Source of the DNA: PLOWO2-12-38-17 sp963709355
GTDB lineage: Bacteria; Planctomycetota; Brocadiia; Brocadiales; Brocadiaceae
Direction: 5' to 3'
Assembly (NCBI GenBank): GCA_963709355.1
Contig: CAVPVY010000005.1
Coordinates: forward strand, 2,294,001-2,358,000
Length of the DNA: 64,000 nt
Shown here: positions 1 to 9,200 of the stretch, piece after piece
Layout of the letters: every line of letters begins with the position of its first letter
Position numbering within the stretch: position 1 is the stretch's first letter
Position numbers and translations under genes: made by a program
Notes under the pieces: model-generated
Database searches by the model: none
What the model was told of the DNA's origin: nothing
The model's input: the letters and a program-made list of their open reading frames with translations, nothing else

Positions 1-1116
1 ATGATTGCACGTTGTAATGTCCTTTACGCTTTATCTCCTTTTACAATGACAGTCGTAGCCAGTATAGGCGCAGCCACGGCGCTTTTTGCAGCGACAATAG
101 GATTGGTACAAAATGATATCAAACGCGTACTGGCATATTCTACGATAAGCCAGCTAGGTTATATGTTCCTCGCATGCGGTGTTGGCGCATTCTCGGCAGG
201 TATTTTTCACCTCATGACCCATGCATTTTTCAAGGCTTTATTATTCCTTGGTTCCGGCAGTGTTATTCACGCACTTTCTGGCGAACAGGATATGAGGAAA
301 ATGGGAGGATTGAGACATCAAATCCCTATTACATACAAAACCTTTCTGATAGGTACAGTAGCTATTGCAGGCATACCGCCTTTTGCAGGATTCTTTAGTA
401 AAGACGAAATTTTACTTGAGTCGCTTACTCGTGGAAATTTTATTTATTGGTCAATCGCATCGCTGGCGGCTCTTTTTACTGCATTTTATATGTTCCGCTT
501 ATTGTTCATGACGTTTCATGGGAAATCAAGGGTTGATCACCATGCTGCGGAACATCTCCACGAGTCCCCTAAAAACATGACGCTTCCATTAACTATACTT
601 GCAGGACTTTCCTTCTTTGGTGGATTCCTGGGTATTCCAGGCGCAAGCGCTATCAATAATTTCTTAGCGCCCGTATTTAGCAGCCACAGCCATACAGAAA
701 TGTCAGGAATACACACAGGTAGTCAGCATGGTGAAGGCCACCCATACTTAATGATGGTAATTTCTACCGCCATTGCAATTGCAGGTATTTCCCTTGCGTA
801 TCAAATGTATATCAAAAAACCTGACTTGCCAAAAAGGCTGTCAGAACGTTTTCATATATTTTATAAATTGCTGTTGAATAAATACTATATAGATGAAATT
901 TACGATGTGCTCTTCGTGAATACAACCAAAAAAGGCTCTGTTTTGTTATGGAAGTATATTGACGCCGGGATGATTGATGGTTCTGTAAATGGCATCGCTC
1001 GCCTTGTTGGATGGTTTAGCAACGTCCTCCGTCTCTTACAAACTGGATACGTACGAAACTATGCCTTTTATATAGTGGTTGGCTGCATATTTATCATTGT
1101 ATTAACTATATTATGA
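1..1116 (+). CDS. nuoL: NADH-quinone oxidoreductase subunit L (NuoL), C-terminal part
   Basis: Proton-pumping membrane subunit L of respiratory complex I. The 371 visible residues match the second half of NuoL: the conserved segment NDIKRVLAYSTISQLGYMF, then THAFFKALLFLGSGSVIH, then hydrophobic helices with a histidine-rich loop and a final membrane anchor. NuoL is usually 600-700 residues, so the gene begins upstream of the window and the ATG at base 1 is internal. nuoM and nuoN follow in the same direction, the usual end of a nuo operon. The family assignment is secure; only the 5' end is missing. Confidence 0.96.
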   Translation: MIARCNVLYALSPFTMTVVASIGAATALFAATIGLVQNDIKRVLAYSTISQLGYMFLACGVGAFSAGIFHLMTHAFFKALLFLGSGSVIHALSGEQDMRKMGGLRHQIPITYKTFLIGTVAIAGIPPFAGFFSKDEILLESLTRGNFIYWSIASLAALFTAFYMFRLLFMTFHGKSRVDHHAAEHLHESPKNMTLPLTILAGLSFFGGFLGIPGASAINNFLAPVFSSHSHTEMSGIHTGSQHGEGHPYLMMVISTAIAIAGISLAYQMYIKKPDLPKRLSERFHIFYKLLLNKYYIDEIYDVLFVNTTKKGSVLLWKYIDAGMIDGSVNGIARLVGWFSNVLRLLQTGYVRNYAFYIVVGCIFIIVLTIL

Positions 1117-1200
1117 AAATAATTATGTAACTCAATGCCTTAGCCTTGAGGATTTTCAACATCTTAAAGCATTTAATTCGATGTAATTCTGGAGTCTTGG

Positions 1201-2784
1201 ATGTCATTACCAATTCTTACACTCATAACTTTTCTTCCAATTGTAGGAATATTTCTTATACTTTCAATTGATTCAAAAAAGCAGGAACTTATCAGGATTA
1301 CTGCCTTGCTGATATCAATTGTGGTATTTTTTATTTCGCTGCCTTTGTATTTCAGTTTTGATGCACGTACATATGAAATGCAATTCGTTGAAAAACTGCG
1401 GTGGATACCCTCATTCGGAATCTACTATCATGTTGGCATAGATGGAATCAGCCTGTTCCTGGTACTCTTAACAACCTTTATCACGCCAATCTCAATTTTA
1501 GCCTCATGGCATATCACAAAGAGTATTAAGGAATATATGATTTCTATGCTTATACTTGAAACAGGCATGATTGGTGTATTCATCTCGCTAGACCTATTTT
1601 TATTTTATATATTTTGGGAACTCATGCTCATTCCTATGTATCTTCTCATCGGCATATGGGGAGGCCCAAGGAGGATTTATGCCGCTGTAAAATTTTTCAT
1701 ATATACGATGGCAGGCAGTGTACTTATGCTAATTGCTATTATTACATTATATTTTTTAAATTACAGGGCAAACGGGGAATACACATTTAATCTACTTGAA
1801 TTTTACAGACTCGATTTGTCCTTTGCCGTCCAATTCTGGCTATTCATCGCGTTCTTCCTTGCTTTTGCAATCAAGGTACCGATGGTTCCATTTCATACCT
1901 GGCTGCCAGATGCCCACGTGGAAGCCCCCACGGCGGGGAGTGTGATCCTGGCAGGTGTCCTCTTAAAAATGGGGACGTATGGTTTTGTGAGATTTTGTTT
2001 ACCGCTATTCCCAGAGGTGAGTCATGCCTTCGTCCCGGTAATTTCATGGATGGCTATTGTGGGCATTATTTACGGTGCATTGGTTTCTATGGTGCAGGAC
2101 GACTTGAAGAAACTCGTTGCTTATTCGAGCGTAAGTCACTTGGGCTTTGTTATGCTGGGGATTTTTGCTTTCAATATTCAGGGCATAGAAGGTGGTATTA
2201 CTCAGATGATTAACCACGGTCTCAGCACAGGGGCTCTATTTCTTATCGTTGGCATGCTTTATGAAAGAAGGCATACCCGCATGATTGCCGACTTCGGAGG
2301 TTTAACCAAACAGATACCTGTTTTTGCTACCTTCTTTATGATCATTACCTTATCGTCTATTGGGCTGCCGGGTTTAAATGGTTTTGTCGGTGAATTCCTG
2401 ATCTTGGTGGGAGTGTTCAAATCACGTATATTGTATGCATCCATTGCAACATCGGGTGTTATACTTGCCGCCGTGTATATGCTATGGATGTTCCAGAGGG
2501 TCATGTTCGAACAAATAACCCATGAAGAAAACAAGACATTAAAAGATATTAATAAACGGGAATTCGTAATCCTGATTCCTATTGTTATTTTAATTTTCTG
2601 GATAGGAATATATCCAAACTCGTTTCTGAGAAAGATGGACGCCTCAGTAAATCACCTCCTGAAACAGATAGGAGAAAAGGCACATGTCGTTTCCAATATT
2701 CGTGGACAGGATAAACCAGATAATTTACAAAGTAATACTTTGCCTGAAATTGATATAATCACCGAAAACAAAACAGCATGGTAA
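1201..2784 (+). CDS. nuoM: NADH-quinone oxidoreductase subunit M (NuoM)
   Basis: Antiporter-like proton-pumping subunit M of complex I in the membrane arm. The 527-residue product is highly hydrophobic and carries family signatures: the glutamate-bearing segment FYIFWELMLIPMYLLIG, KVPMVPFHTWLPDAHVEAPT with its pump lysine, and DDLKKLVAYSSVSHLGFV. Length is normal for NuoM. It lies 84 bases after nuoL and 68 before nuoN, so the three are probably co-transcribed. The last 40 residues form a polar tail not needed for recognition. No lesion is seen. Confidence 0.97.
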   Translation: MSLPILTLITFLPIVGIFLILSIDSKKQELIRITALLISIVVFFISLPLYFSFDARTYEMQFVEKLRWIPSFGIYYHVGIDGISLFLVLLTTFITPISILASWHITKSIKEYMISMLILETGMIGVFISLDLFLFYIFWELMLIPMYLLIGIWGGPRRIYAAVKFFIYTMAGSVLMLIAIITLYFLNYRANGEYTFNLLEFYRLDLSFAVQFWLFIAFFLAFAIKVPMVPFHTWLPDAHVEAPTAGSVILAGVLLKMGTYGFVRFCLPLFPEVSHAFVPVISWMAIVGIIYGALVSMVQDDLKKLVAYSSVSHLGFVMLGIFAFNIQGIEGGITQMINHGLSTGALFLIVGMLYERRHTRMIADFGGLTKQIPVFATFFMIITLSSIGLPGLNGFVGEFLILVGVFKSRILYASIATSGVILAAVYMLWMFQRVMFEQITHEENKTLKDINKREFVILIPIVILIFWIGIYPNSFLRKMDASVNHLLKQIGEKAHVVSNIRGQDKPDNLQSNTLPEIDIITENKTAW

Positions 2785-2852
2785 AAATAAACATTTTAAT
2801 CTGAAACAATGAGGTTGCAATCTGTTAATTAAAATTTAGAAAAGGTCACCCT

Positions 2853-4316
2853 ATGGTAAATGTATCAATAATGACGTTTAACATACTCAGCATCTTACCC
2901 ATACTGGTACTTGCAGGCTTTGGTATGATTGTACTGCTTGTAGACGTATTATCGTCAAGAAAACTTGGGGGGAAGAATTCCCTGGCATATATTTCATTAA
3001 TCGGGATTATTACCGCAGCTATTTTAACCAAAAATTCAACAAGCACTACTTTATTTTCATTCAGCGAAACAATTATAATTGACAATTACTCGCTATTCTT
3101 TAATTTCATCTTTCTACTCAGTACAGGGCTTATTATCATGATCTCCCACAGTTACATAAAACGCGAAGAAATCAACCATGGGGAGTATTATGCCTTAATA
3201 CTATTTTCAACAATTGGAATGATGCTCATGGCATCCGGCGCTGACCTCTTAAACATATATATAGGACTGGAGGTTATGTCCATCAGCATTTACATCCTGA
3301 CAGGTTTCAAACGCTCAAAACTCATATCTAATGAGGCTTCCTTAAAATATTTCCTGCTAGGGGCTTTTGCCACTGGCTTTCTGCTTTTTGGTATTTCTAT
3401 TATTTATGGCACAACAGGAACTATAAATCTTAACCAGATCGCCTGTTTTATTGCAGAAAAGGGCGGAAAGTTAGACCCATTAATGCTGATGGGAATGGGT
3501 TTGATAATTATAGGACTGGGATTTAAGGTTGCAGCCGTCCCTTTTCATGCATGGGTGCCCGATGTTTATGAAGGCGCTCCTACAGCGGTAACGGCATTCA
3601 TGTCTGTAGGTCCCAAAGCCGCAGGATTTGCCGTATTTTTACGTATTTTCCTGACTGCCTTTGGATCCATTCATTACGAATGGCAAAAAATAATATACAT
3701 TCTGGCGATATTAACCATGACTACAGGAAATATAATAGCCGTTGCGCAGGTAAATATAAAGCGAATGCTGGCATATTCCAGTATAGCACATGCCGGATAT
3801 TTACTGATTGCGCTTGTAGCCGCTAATAATATGGGTGTATCCGGCACGCTGTTCTATGTCCTGTCTTATACCTTCATGAACATTGGGGCATTCGCCATAG
3901 TAATTATATTAAGCCATAAGGGGGACGAATTTATCCAGATTAACGACTATGCAGGACTAGGATTAAAGCATCCGCTACTAGCAATAGCAATGTCAATTTT
4001 TATGCTTTCAATGGCTGGCGTACCGCCAACTGCAGGTTTTGTAGGCAAATTCTATATATTCAGTGCGGCTATAAAATCGGGCTATATCGGACTTGCCGTA
4101 ATTGGCGTGATAAATGCGGTTATATCCGTTTATTATTATCTCAGAATTATGGTTATCATGTATATGAAGGACCCCTCAAGGGAATTCAGCCCGCTTACCA
4201 TCTCACCCTTGATAATTGCCGCAATAGTAATATCAGTAATCGGCACACTTCAATTAGGCATCTTCCCATCAAAAGTCATGGAAATGGCGCAACAATCAAT
4301 CCTGATATTGAAATAG
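2853..4316 (+). CDS. nuoN: NADH-quinone oxidoreductase subunit N (NuoN)
   Basis: Third antiporter-like subunit of complex I. The 487 residues include the NuoN hallmarks LNIYIGLEVMSISIYILTGF, KVAAVPFHAWVPDVYEGAPT and NIKRMLAYSSIAHAGYLL, with about 14 predicted hydrophobic helices. It is the last gene of the visible nuo run and converges on a leftward lipoprotein gene 51 bases downstream. No clear intrinsic terminator was found in that short gap. Confidence 0.97.
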   Translation: MVNVSIMTFNILSILPILVLAGFGMIVLLVDVLSSRKLGGKNSLAYISLIGIITAAILTKNSTSTTLFSFSETIIIDNYSLFFNFIFLLSTGLIIMISHSYIKREEINHGEYYALILFSTIGMMLMASGADLLNIYIGLEVMSISIYILTGFKRSKLISNEASLKYFLLGAFATGFLLFGISIIYGTTGTINLNQIACFIAEKGGKLDPLMLMGMGLIIIGLGFKVAAVPFHAWVPDVYEGAPTAVTAFMSVGPKAAGFAVFLRIFLTAFGSIHYEWQKIIYILAILTMTTGNIIAVAQVNIKRMLAYSSIAHAGYLLIALVAANNMGVSGTLFYVLSYTFMNIGAFAIVIILSHKGDEFIQINDYAGLGLKHPLLAIAMSIFMLSMAGVPPTAGFVGKFYIFSAAIKSGYIGLAVIGVINAVISVYYYLRIMVIMYMKDPSREFSPLTISPLIIAAIVISVIGTLQLGIFPSKVMEMAQQSILILK

Positions 4317-4367
4317 TTAATTTAAATTATTATATGATATCTCGGTCTTGTAATTAGATATTATAAG

Positions 4368-5057
4368 CTATTCTTCTTTCTCAGAAGCAGACTCAAATTT
4401 CTCCTTCGCTATTTCAATATTCAACTTAGCCTCAAGATTCTCAGGGTCAATATTAAGCACCTCTTCCCATTTGCTTATAGCGTCATCATAATCTCCATCT
4501 TTATATATCGCTTGTGCCTCATCTAATAAGCCCTGCACTATTGCTTTACCCTGTTGCGCTTCGGTTGTTTTCTCTACTGTTTCGCCATTAACTTCACCTG
4601 ACTCTTCCTGATGTTCAACCGCAGAACTTACAGGTTGAGACTTTTGCGACTGAAGACTATTAATCTGATTCTGTATTTCTTCTTTTGCCAGTTCTATTTC
4701 GCTTAACTTTGCTTTGAGTTCATTTATAGTATTTTGTGTATCAGAAATAGATGTTTCAAGCAAACTATCCTTGGTTTCTACCCTAGTATTAAGCTCTTCC
4801 AGGGAAGTATCAATCTTTGTGTAATTTCTACCTATATTTGTTGTTCTATCCGAAAGTTCTTCCACCTGTCTTACGATACTTTGAGCAGAGGCGTTGATAT
4901 TAGAAATAGCCTTCTGCAATTCATTTATCTTTTTGTCAATTAATACAAAGCGTTCTTCTTGTTGTGCTTTGGATGACTTTTTAGAAAGTCCAGAACAGCC
5001 TGCCGACACTAAAGAAATGCATAATACAGGTATTATCAAAATAACATATTTTTTCAT
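4368..5057 (-). CDS. Coiled-coil lipoprotein with a C-terminal TPR-like repeat
   Basis: Function unknown. The 229 residues begin with a lipoprotein signal peptide ending in the lipobox SAGC, so the mature protein should be lipid-anchored. Residues about 30-140 are rich in heptad-like Leu/Ile/Glu/Lys and predict a long coiled coil. A Glu/Ser/Gln-rich linker follows, then one TPR-like unit (YKDGDYDDAISKWEEVLNID) near residues 180-215. The architecture resembles YbgF/CpoB-type envelope proteins, but similarity is too low to name it. It is the last gene of a leftward run of five small envelope or unknown genes between 4.4 and 7.3 kb. Confidence 0.8.
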   Translation of the reverse strand: MKKYVILIIPVLCISLVSAGCSGLSKKSSKAQQEERFVLIDKKINELQKAISNINASAQSIVRQVEELSDRTTNIGRNYTKIDTSLEELNTRVETKDSLLETSISDTQNTINELKAKLSEIELAKEEIQNQINSLQSQKSQPVSSAVEHQEESGEVNGETVEKTTEAQQGKAIVQGLLDEAQAIYKDGDYDDAISKWEEVLNIDPENLEAKLNIEIAKEKFESASEKEE

Positions 5058-5079
5058 AATAAAATTATACCTCTATTTT

Positions 5080-5679
5080 TTATTTAATCTTTCTCAAATC
5101 AAAATCAAAAGGTATCTCATCCGTCCCCGGTGACACAATTACAAGCGTAACTGGCGCATTTAAATCAATATCTTTTATAGGAAACTTGAAAACAAGACGG
5201 GCAGTATTGGCTGGTGAGTTTGGCCAGAATTCGCTTGCATCGGCTATTTCAGGCACAAACTCAAAACTTGGATGTATAGTCGCATCTTTTTGATAAATCT
5301 TAGCAGAATAATACATCGCAAAGTCATACTCTTCACCGTACACAGTTACAGAAAAGGTAAGTGCACCGGCTATTTCCAAAGCTTCAGCCACTTCCTTATT
5401 TGTAAATTCCTTGCGCTCAACGGCTGACTTCTTTGCCTTGTATGCAACATTGTGATAAGGAGTAAATATCGCAGCAGAACCTTTACCTCTGCCTAATGAG
5501 ACAGTCCATTGTTTTGAAAATGTTGCCATATCAATAGTCTTATTCTTCTGGCCATATTCAACGGCTTCCTTTACTTGTTCAGCTGACAACTTATAGAAAA
5601 CTGCATAAACAGGCTTGAAGGTGAATAATAGATTCAATAAACAACAAACACCTGCAAATATTAACAGCCTCTTAAACAT
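5080..5679 (-). CDS. Secreted protein of unknown function
   Basis: The 199-residue product has an N-terminal signal peptide (hydrophobic core about residues 5-20, cleavage probably after the PVYA motif). The mature part is mixed alpha/beta with no motif I recognise. A hydrophobic beta-rich C-terminus ends in a charged FDFDLRKIK tail. No CxxCH, no metal motif and no repeats are visible. It lies 22 bases before the coiled-coil lipoprotein gene in the same orientation, so the two may be co-transcribed. A terminator-like hairpin upstream separates it from the next gene. Confidence 0.75.
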   Translation of the reverse strand: MFKRLLIFAGVCCLLNLLFTFKPVYAVFYKLSAEQVKEAVEYGQKNKTIDMATFSKQWTVSLGRGKGSAAIFTPYHNVAYKAKKSAVERKEFTNKEVAEALEIAGALTFSVTVYGEEYDFAMYYSAKIYQKDATIHPSFEFVPEIADASEFWPNSPANTARLVFKFPIKDIDLNAPVTLVIVSPGTDEIPFDFDLRKIK

Positions 5680-5727
5680 TTAAAAATTCATCCTTAACGG
5701 CAATAGAGCTTTGTAAGTATCTCAAAC

Positions 5728-5757
5728 AAAACACTACGAAACCCAGCGTGGTGTTTT
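5728..5757 (-). terminator. Probable intrinsic terminator after the small membrane-protein gene
   Basis: An 11-bp stem with one mismatch (AAAACAC.ACG pairing with CGT.GTGTTTT on the minus strand, 8-base loop) lies 50 bases downstream of the stop at 5807. The T-run is the distal half of the stem itself and is not followed by a longer tract, so termination may be partial. Confidence 0.5.
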
Positions 5758-5806
5758 ATTTACTCATAGTTTGATATAAATCTCATGCTAATTACGACTT
5801 TATAAA

Positions 5807-6145
5807 CTACTCTGACTGCTCCGTGCTTGCCTCCGTTGACCCTGCTGATTCTGTCGAATTTGTGAACTCTGAAGCGTCTTCTTCTGCTGGAGCTGACTCC
5901 GACGATGATTCTTCTGCCTTATTTTCATCAGCAACAGGTTTTACCACATAATTTTTGCCAGTCTTCATCAGGCTTGCACCGCAGACAATAAATAAAACAC
6001 CGAATACAACTGCCCCAACAAAACAGAGCACCCCGCCGATGTTATTTATAAATCCTTCCACCTTCTCATTTGTCATAATCTTTTCTGATTTCTCTGTAAC
6101 CTTTTTATTTAACTTATCTATCACATTATCTATCTTATCTATCAT
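5807..6145 (-). CDS. Small single-pass membrane protein, function unknown
   Basis: The 112-residue product starts with a Lys/Asp/Ile-rich amphipathic region (about 1-32). One strong transmembrane segment follows (about 36-60, GGVLCFVGAVVFGVLFIVCGAS), then a low-complexity Ser/Glu/Ala/Thr tail of about 40 residues. There is no signal peptidase site, so it is probably an anchored protein with an acidic disordered tail. An AGGAGG Shine-Dalgarno sequence lies just upstream of the ATG, supporting a real gene. No family recognised. Confidence 0.65.
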   Translation of the reverse strand: MIDKIDNVIDKLNKKVTEKSEKIMTNEKVEGFINNIGGVLCFVGAVVFGVLFIVCGASLMKTGKNYVVKPVADENKAEESSSESAPAEEDASEFTNSTESAGSTEASTEQSE

Positions 6146-6199
6146 GTATCTTCCTCCTCACTTATTTTTACTTATAATCTAAAATCTTTAATTATAATT

Positions 6200-6997
6200 T
6201 TAACGCTTAACCAAATCGTTATATTTTGACAACTCTTTATCTGTCTCCTCTTTCATTCCTTTCTGGCGGTATGTATATTCAAGATTTTTATGCGCCTTCG
6301 TATAATTTGGATTAATTGCAATAGCCTTTTTGTACTCACGTACCTGCTCATCAAACATCTTCTTTTCTCCATAAGCAATCGCCAGATTAAAATGCGCTTC
6401 GGCGCTTTTTGGATTTAAATCCAGCACCTTTTTATACTGCAAAATCTCATCATCTAACAAACCATTTCTCCCAAACGAAACTCCCAAATTAAAATATGCA
6501 TCAATATATGTGGGGTCTATGCTGATTAAACTTTTATATGTGGTAATGGATTCGTCATACATTCCTTTGTTCTGATAGGCGAGCCCAAGATTATAAAGTG
6601 CCTCAATATTTTCAGGGTCTATTTCGACCAACTTTTTATAAGCAAAAATCTCGTCGTCTTTTAAACCCCTCGCACCATAAGCAATTCCTAAATTAAAGTA
6701 GGCGTCTTTATAACCGCTGTCAAGTTCAATTGCCTTCCTATATGCAGAAATTTCTTGATCAAACAATCTCTTTTTTGCATAAGCCGCACCAAGGTTGTTA
6801 TAAGCTTTTGGAGATGTATTGTTTATTTCAATCGCTTTTTTATATTCACTGATTGCGTCATCTGCCATGTCCTGTTTATAGTATTCATTTCCCAATTTAT
6901 AGTGTATCTCAAAATCGCTGAAATCATCAGCAACGAGACTATAACCAGCACAAAATATATTTAAAAGCAATGAAACAACAAAAACCCATCTTTTCAT
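6200..6997 (-). CDS. Secreted tetratricopeptide-repeat (TPR) protein
   Basis: The 265 residues have a signal peptide (about 1-22) followed by about six consecutive 34-residue TPR units, each with the pattern A-x-x-NLG-x-AY followed by a YKKAIEIDP-like segment (for example AYNNLGAAYAKK and AYFNLGIAYGAR). TPR arrays form protein-binding solenoids. This one should act in the periplasm-like compartment as a scaffold, with unknown partners. It has no catalytic domain. It lies between two genes of unknown function and reads leftwards with them. Confidence 0.85.
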   Translation of the reverse strand: MKRWVFVVSLLLNIFCAGYSLVADDFSDFEIHYKLGNEYYKQDMADDAISEYKKAIEINNTSPKAYNNLGAAYAKKRLFDQEISAYRKAIELDSGYKDAYFNLGIAYGARGLKDDEIFAYKKLVEIDPENIEALYNLGLAYQNKGMYDESITTYKSLISIDPTYIDAYFNLGVSFGRNGLLDDEILQYKKVLDLNPKSAEAHFNLAIAYGEKKMFDEQVREYKKAIAINPNYTKAHKNLEYTYRQKGMKEETDKELSKYNDLVKR

Positions 6998-7015
6998 AGT
7001 AATATACTCTATATA

Positions 7016-7315
7016 TCAAGCGCTATAAAACCAACAATTCTTCTCTTTGCCGCCAGAAATCTCTTTTATGATACTGAAATACTCCGTCTCGGTAAGTTCA
7101 TCCAGCTTTTTGCCGTATTTACTAACTGTTTCGTTAAATGCAAGCACCTTTTCAACAAGATTTTCATGGGTTTCTGCCGAACCGCCGATTATATAAAAAT
7201 TCTCACCTGTAGTAATCCTTTTATGATCATCTTTATTATCAAAGGCAAGACCACAAAGAAGTGTTTGACCACTGGAAGGCATATTTTCTTTTTTCAAACC
7301 GAGTCTCCTTTCCAT
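7016..7315 (-). CDS. Hypothetical protein (99 residues)
   Basis: A short soluble protein with no signal peptide or membrane segment. It has a Gly-rich centre (NFYIIGGSAETHENL) and a predicted C-terminal helix, and ends with a Cys-Trp-Phe-Tyr stretch. No domain is recognised. It is 18 bases upstream of the TPR gene and probably in the same transcript. It could be a real small gene, but evidence beyond the open frame and operon position is thin. Confidence 0.55.
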   Translation of the reverse strand: MERRLGLKKENMPSSGQTLLCGLAFDNKDDHKRITTGENFYIIGGSAETHENLVEKVLAFNETVSKYGKKLDELTETEYFSIIKEISGGKEKNCWFYSA

Positions 7316-7594
7316 CTTTATTCAATAGTACCTTAAATAAATTTTAAGTTAATGCTTTACCGTACCTTAACAATCTAAAAGTTTAAGCCTATAAAGTTTA
7401 TAAAAGATACCATTCCACAAAAAAAATGTCAAGCTAATAAGCCTTCTTGCGAAGTTACAAATGCCCCAAAAGAATTACAGGAAAGACACATCCTCAGAAT
7501 GTGGGACAAGTATTTTTTGTTATTGATGTACAGTGCTGTAAAGATTTTGATTGTTCTTGAATCTAATACCTAAATCGATATAATTCATTTTATT

Positions 7595-9103
7595 ATGAAG
7601 ATTACCCTTATTAATACAACAATTGCTATATCTAACGATGGTGCACACCTTATTTCTGCATTATTAAAGCGGGCGGGACATACCGTAAAAAATGTACAAC
7701 TCGCCAGACGCAGACAAAATCTAAGGTACGAACCTAGCGAATTCGAGCAATTGCATGAGATAATAAAAGATACAGAACTGGTTATGGTTGCAGTATACAG
7801 TAGCTATGCAATTCATGCTGTACAGGTTACAGATTTTATACACAAGAAATATCATGGTATGAAGGTAATCTGGGGGGGCCTCACTGCATTTCAGCGCCGG
7901 AACTAAGCCTCCGTCACGCCGACGGTGTCTGCTTTGCTGAGGGAGATATTGCAATTGCTGACCTCGTTCGTAAAATTGAATCTTGCAGCGATTATACTAA
8001 CATACCTAACATGGCTTTTAATTTAAATGGGTCGTGTAAAATAAACGATATCTTACCACCATTTTCCGACCTCGACAGCCTTCCTTACTATGATTATTCT
8101 GTAGATGATTACTTTTTGCTTGATGATAAGCTCCTGCCAATGACAAAAGAAAAATACAAGGAATATTATGTAAAATATCCTTTTAATTCACCAACATTAA
8201 TGTTAATAACATCGCGTGGCTGCCCCTTTGCCTGCACATATTGTAATAATATAAGGTACATTAATATGTACGGTCACACTCCAATAAGATTCCAAAGTAT
8301 CAATCGTGTGATTGATGAATTAGAGTGCGCAATAGAAAATTTTGACTTTTTTCAATACGTAGCATTTGGAGACGATGACTTTCTCCTTAGAGAATCAAAA
8401 ACAGCTATTAGAGTTTTCTGAAAAGTATACAAAAAACATAGGACTACCGTTCGGCATTTGTGTTAATGCAACCTCATTCCGTAAGGAAAAAATGGAAATT
8501 CTTTTAAATGCGGGACTAAAAGGCATTCAAATGGGCATACAATCAGGAAGCCAGCGAATCCTGGATGAAGTGTTTGACCGTAAAACCAAACTAGCAAAAA
8601 CGAAGGAGATTATTTCTCAGATTGCGCCGTATTGTAAATCACACGGACTAAAACTTCTTCTGGATTTTATTATTGATAATCCATATGAAACAAGGGACGA
8701 CATCATTCAAACCTATAAATTTATAATAAATCTACCACCCAAAATAGACTTTAGTATTTTTTATCTGTCTTTTTTCCCTGGCACTCCAATATATAACAGG
8801 GCTTTAAAGGATAAAATTATAGAACCTTTTAACGAAGATACAGTTTTATTCTCCAGAAAACGTGTTACATACCAGCGGAACTATGAAACTGCCATTATTT
8901 TGTTAACTAACTTCCTCCGGAGTCATATGAAATTGTGGCAATATACGCCTAGTTTTACTTTACATATGTTAGGAAGTAAGACGATACGCCGCATTGTATC
9001 GCCATTTTCATTGCTAGCTTTCAAGTTTTTGACGGGCAGCATTCGATGCGCCAGATATTTTATAATCCTGACAAGGTTTTTAAAAAGTTTGTTATATCAA
9101 TAA
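7595..9103 (+). pseudogene. B12-binding radical SAM protein, broken by two frameshifts
   Basis: Three overlapping-phase reading frames together encode one protein of about 500 residues. 7595-7885 gives a cobalamin-binding Rossmann-like domain (starts MKITLINTTIA, ends VIWGG). About 7886-8400 continues into the radical SAM core with the cluster motif CPFACTYC (C-x3-C-x2-C). 8400-9103 gives the rest of the SAM barrel (GLKGIQMGIQSGSQRILDEV) and a C-terminal region. The first break is in a run of seven G near 7872-7878, where one more G restores frame. The second is in a run of five A near 8398-8402, where one less A restores frame. Such proteins methylate or rearrange unactivated carbons in lipid, cofactor or natural-product synthesis; the substrate here is unknown. 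It may be a true pseudogene or a sequencing artefact. Confidence 0.8.
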
Positions 9104-9200
9104 AAACTACTGCATTAAATCTCTTGGCACTTACTGCTGACTGCAATTTGAAATTGTTGCATGATTAACACCCTTATCCGGCTCTGCACCATAACATACC

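Noticed and set aside
7872..7878. Phase-variable G tract in the radical SAM gene
   Set aside because: Seven bases is short, and a second unrelated frameshift downstream makes switching alone insufficient to restore the protein.
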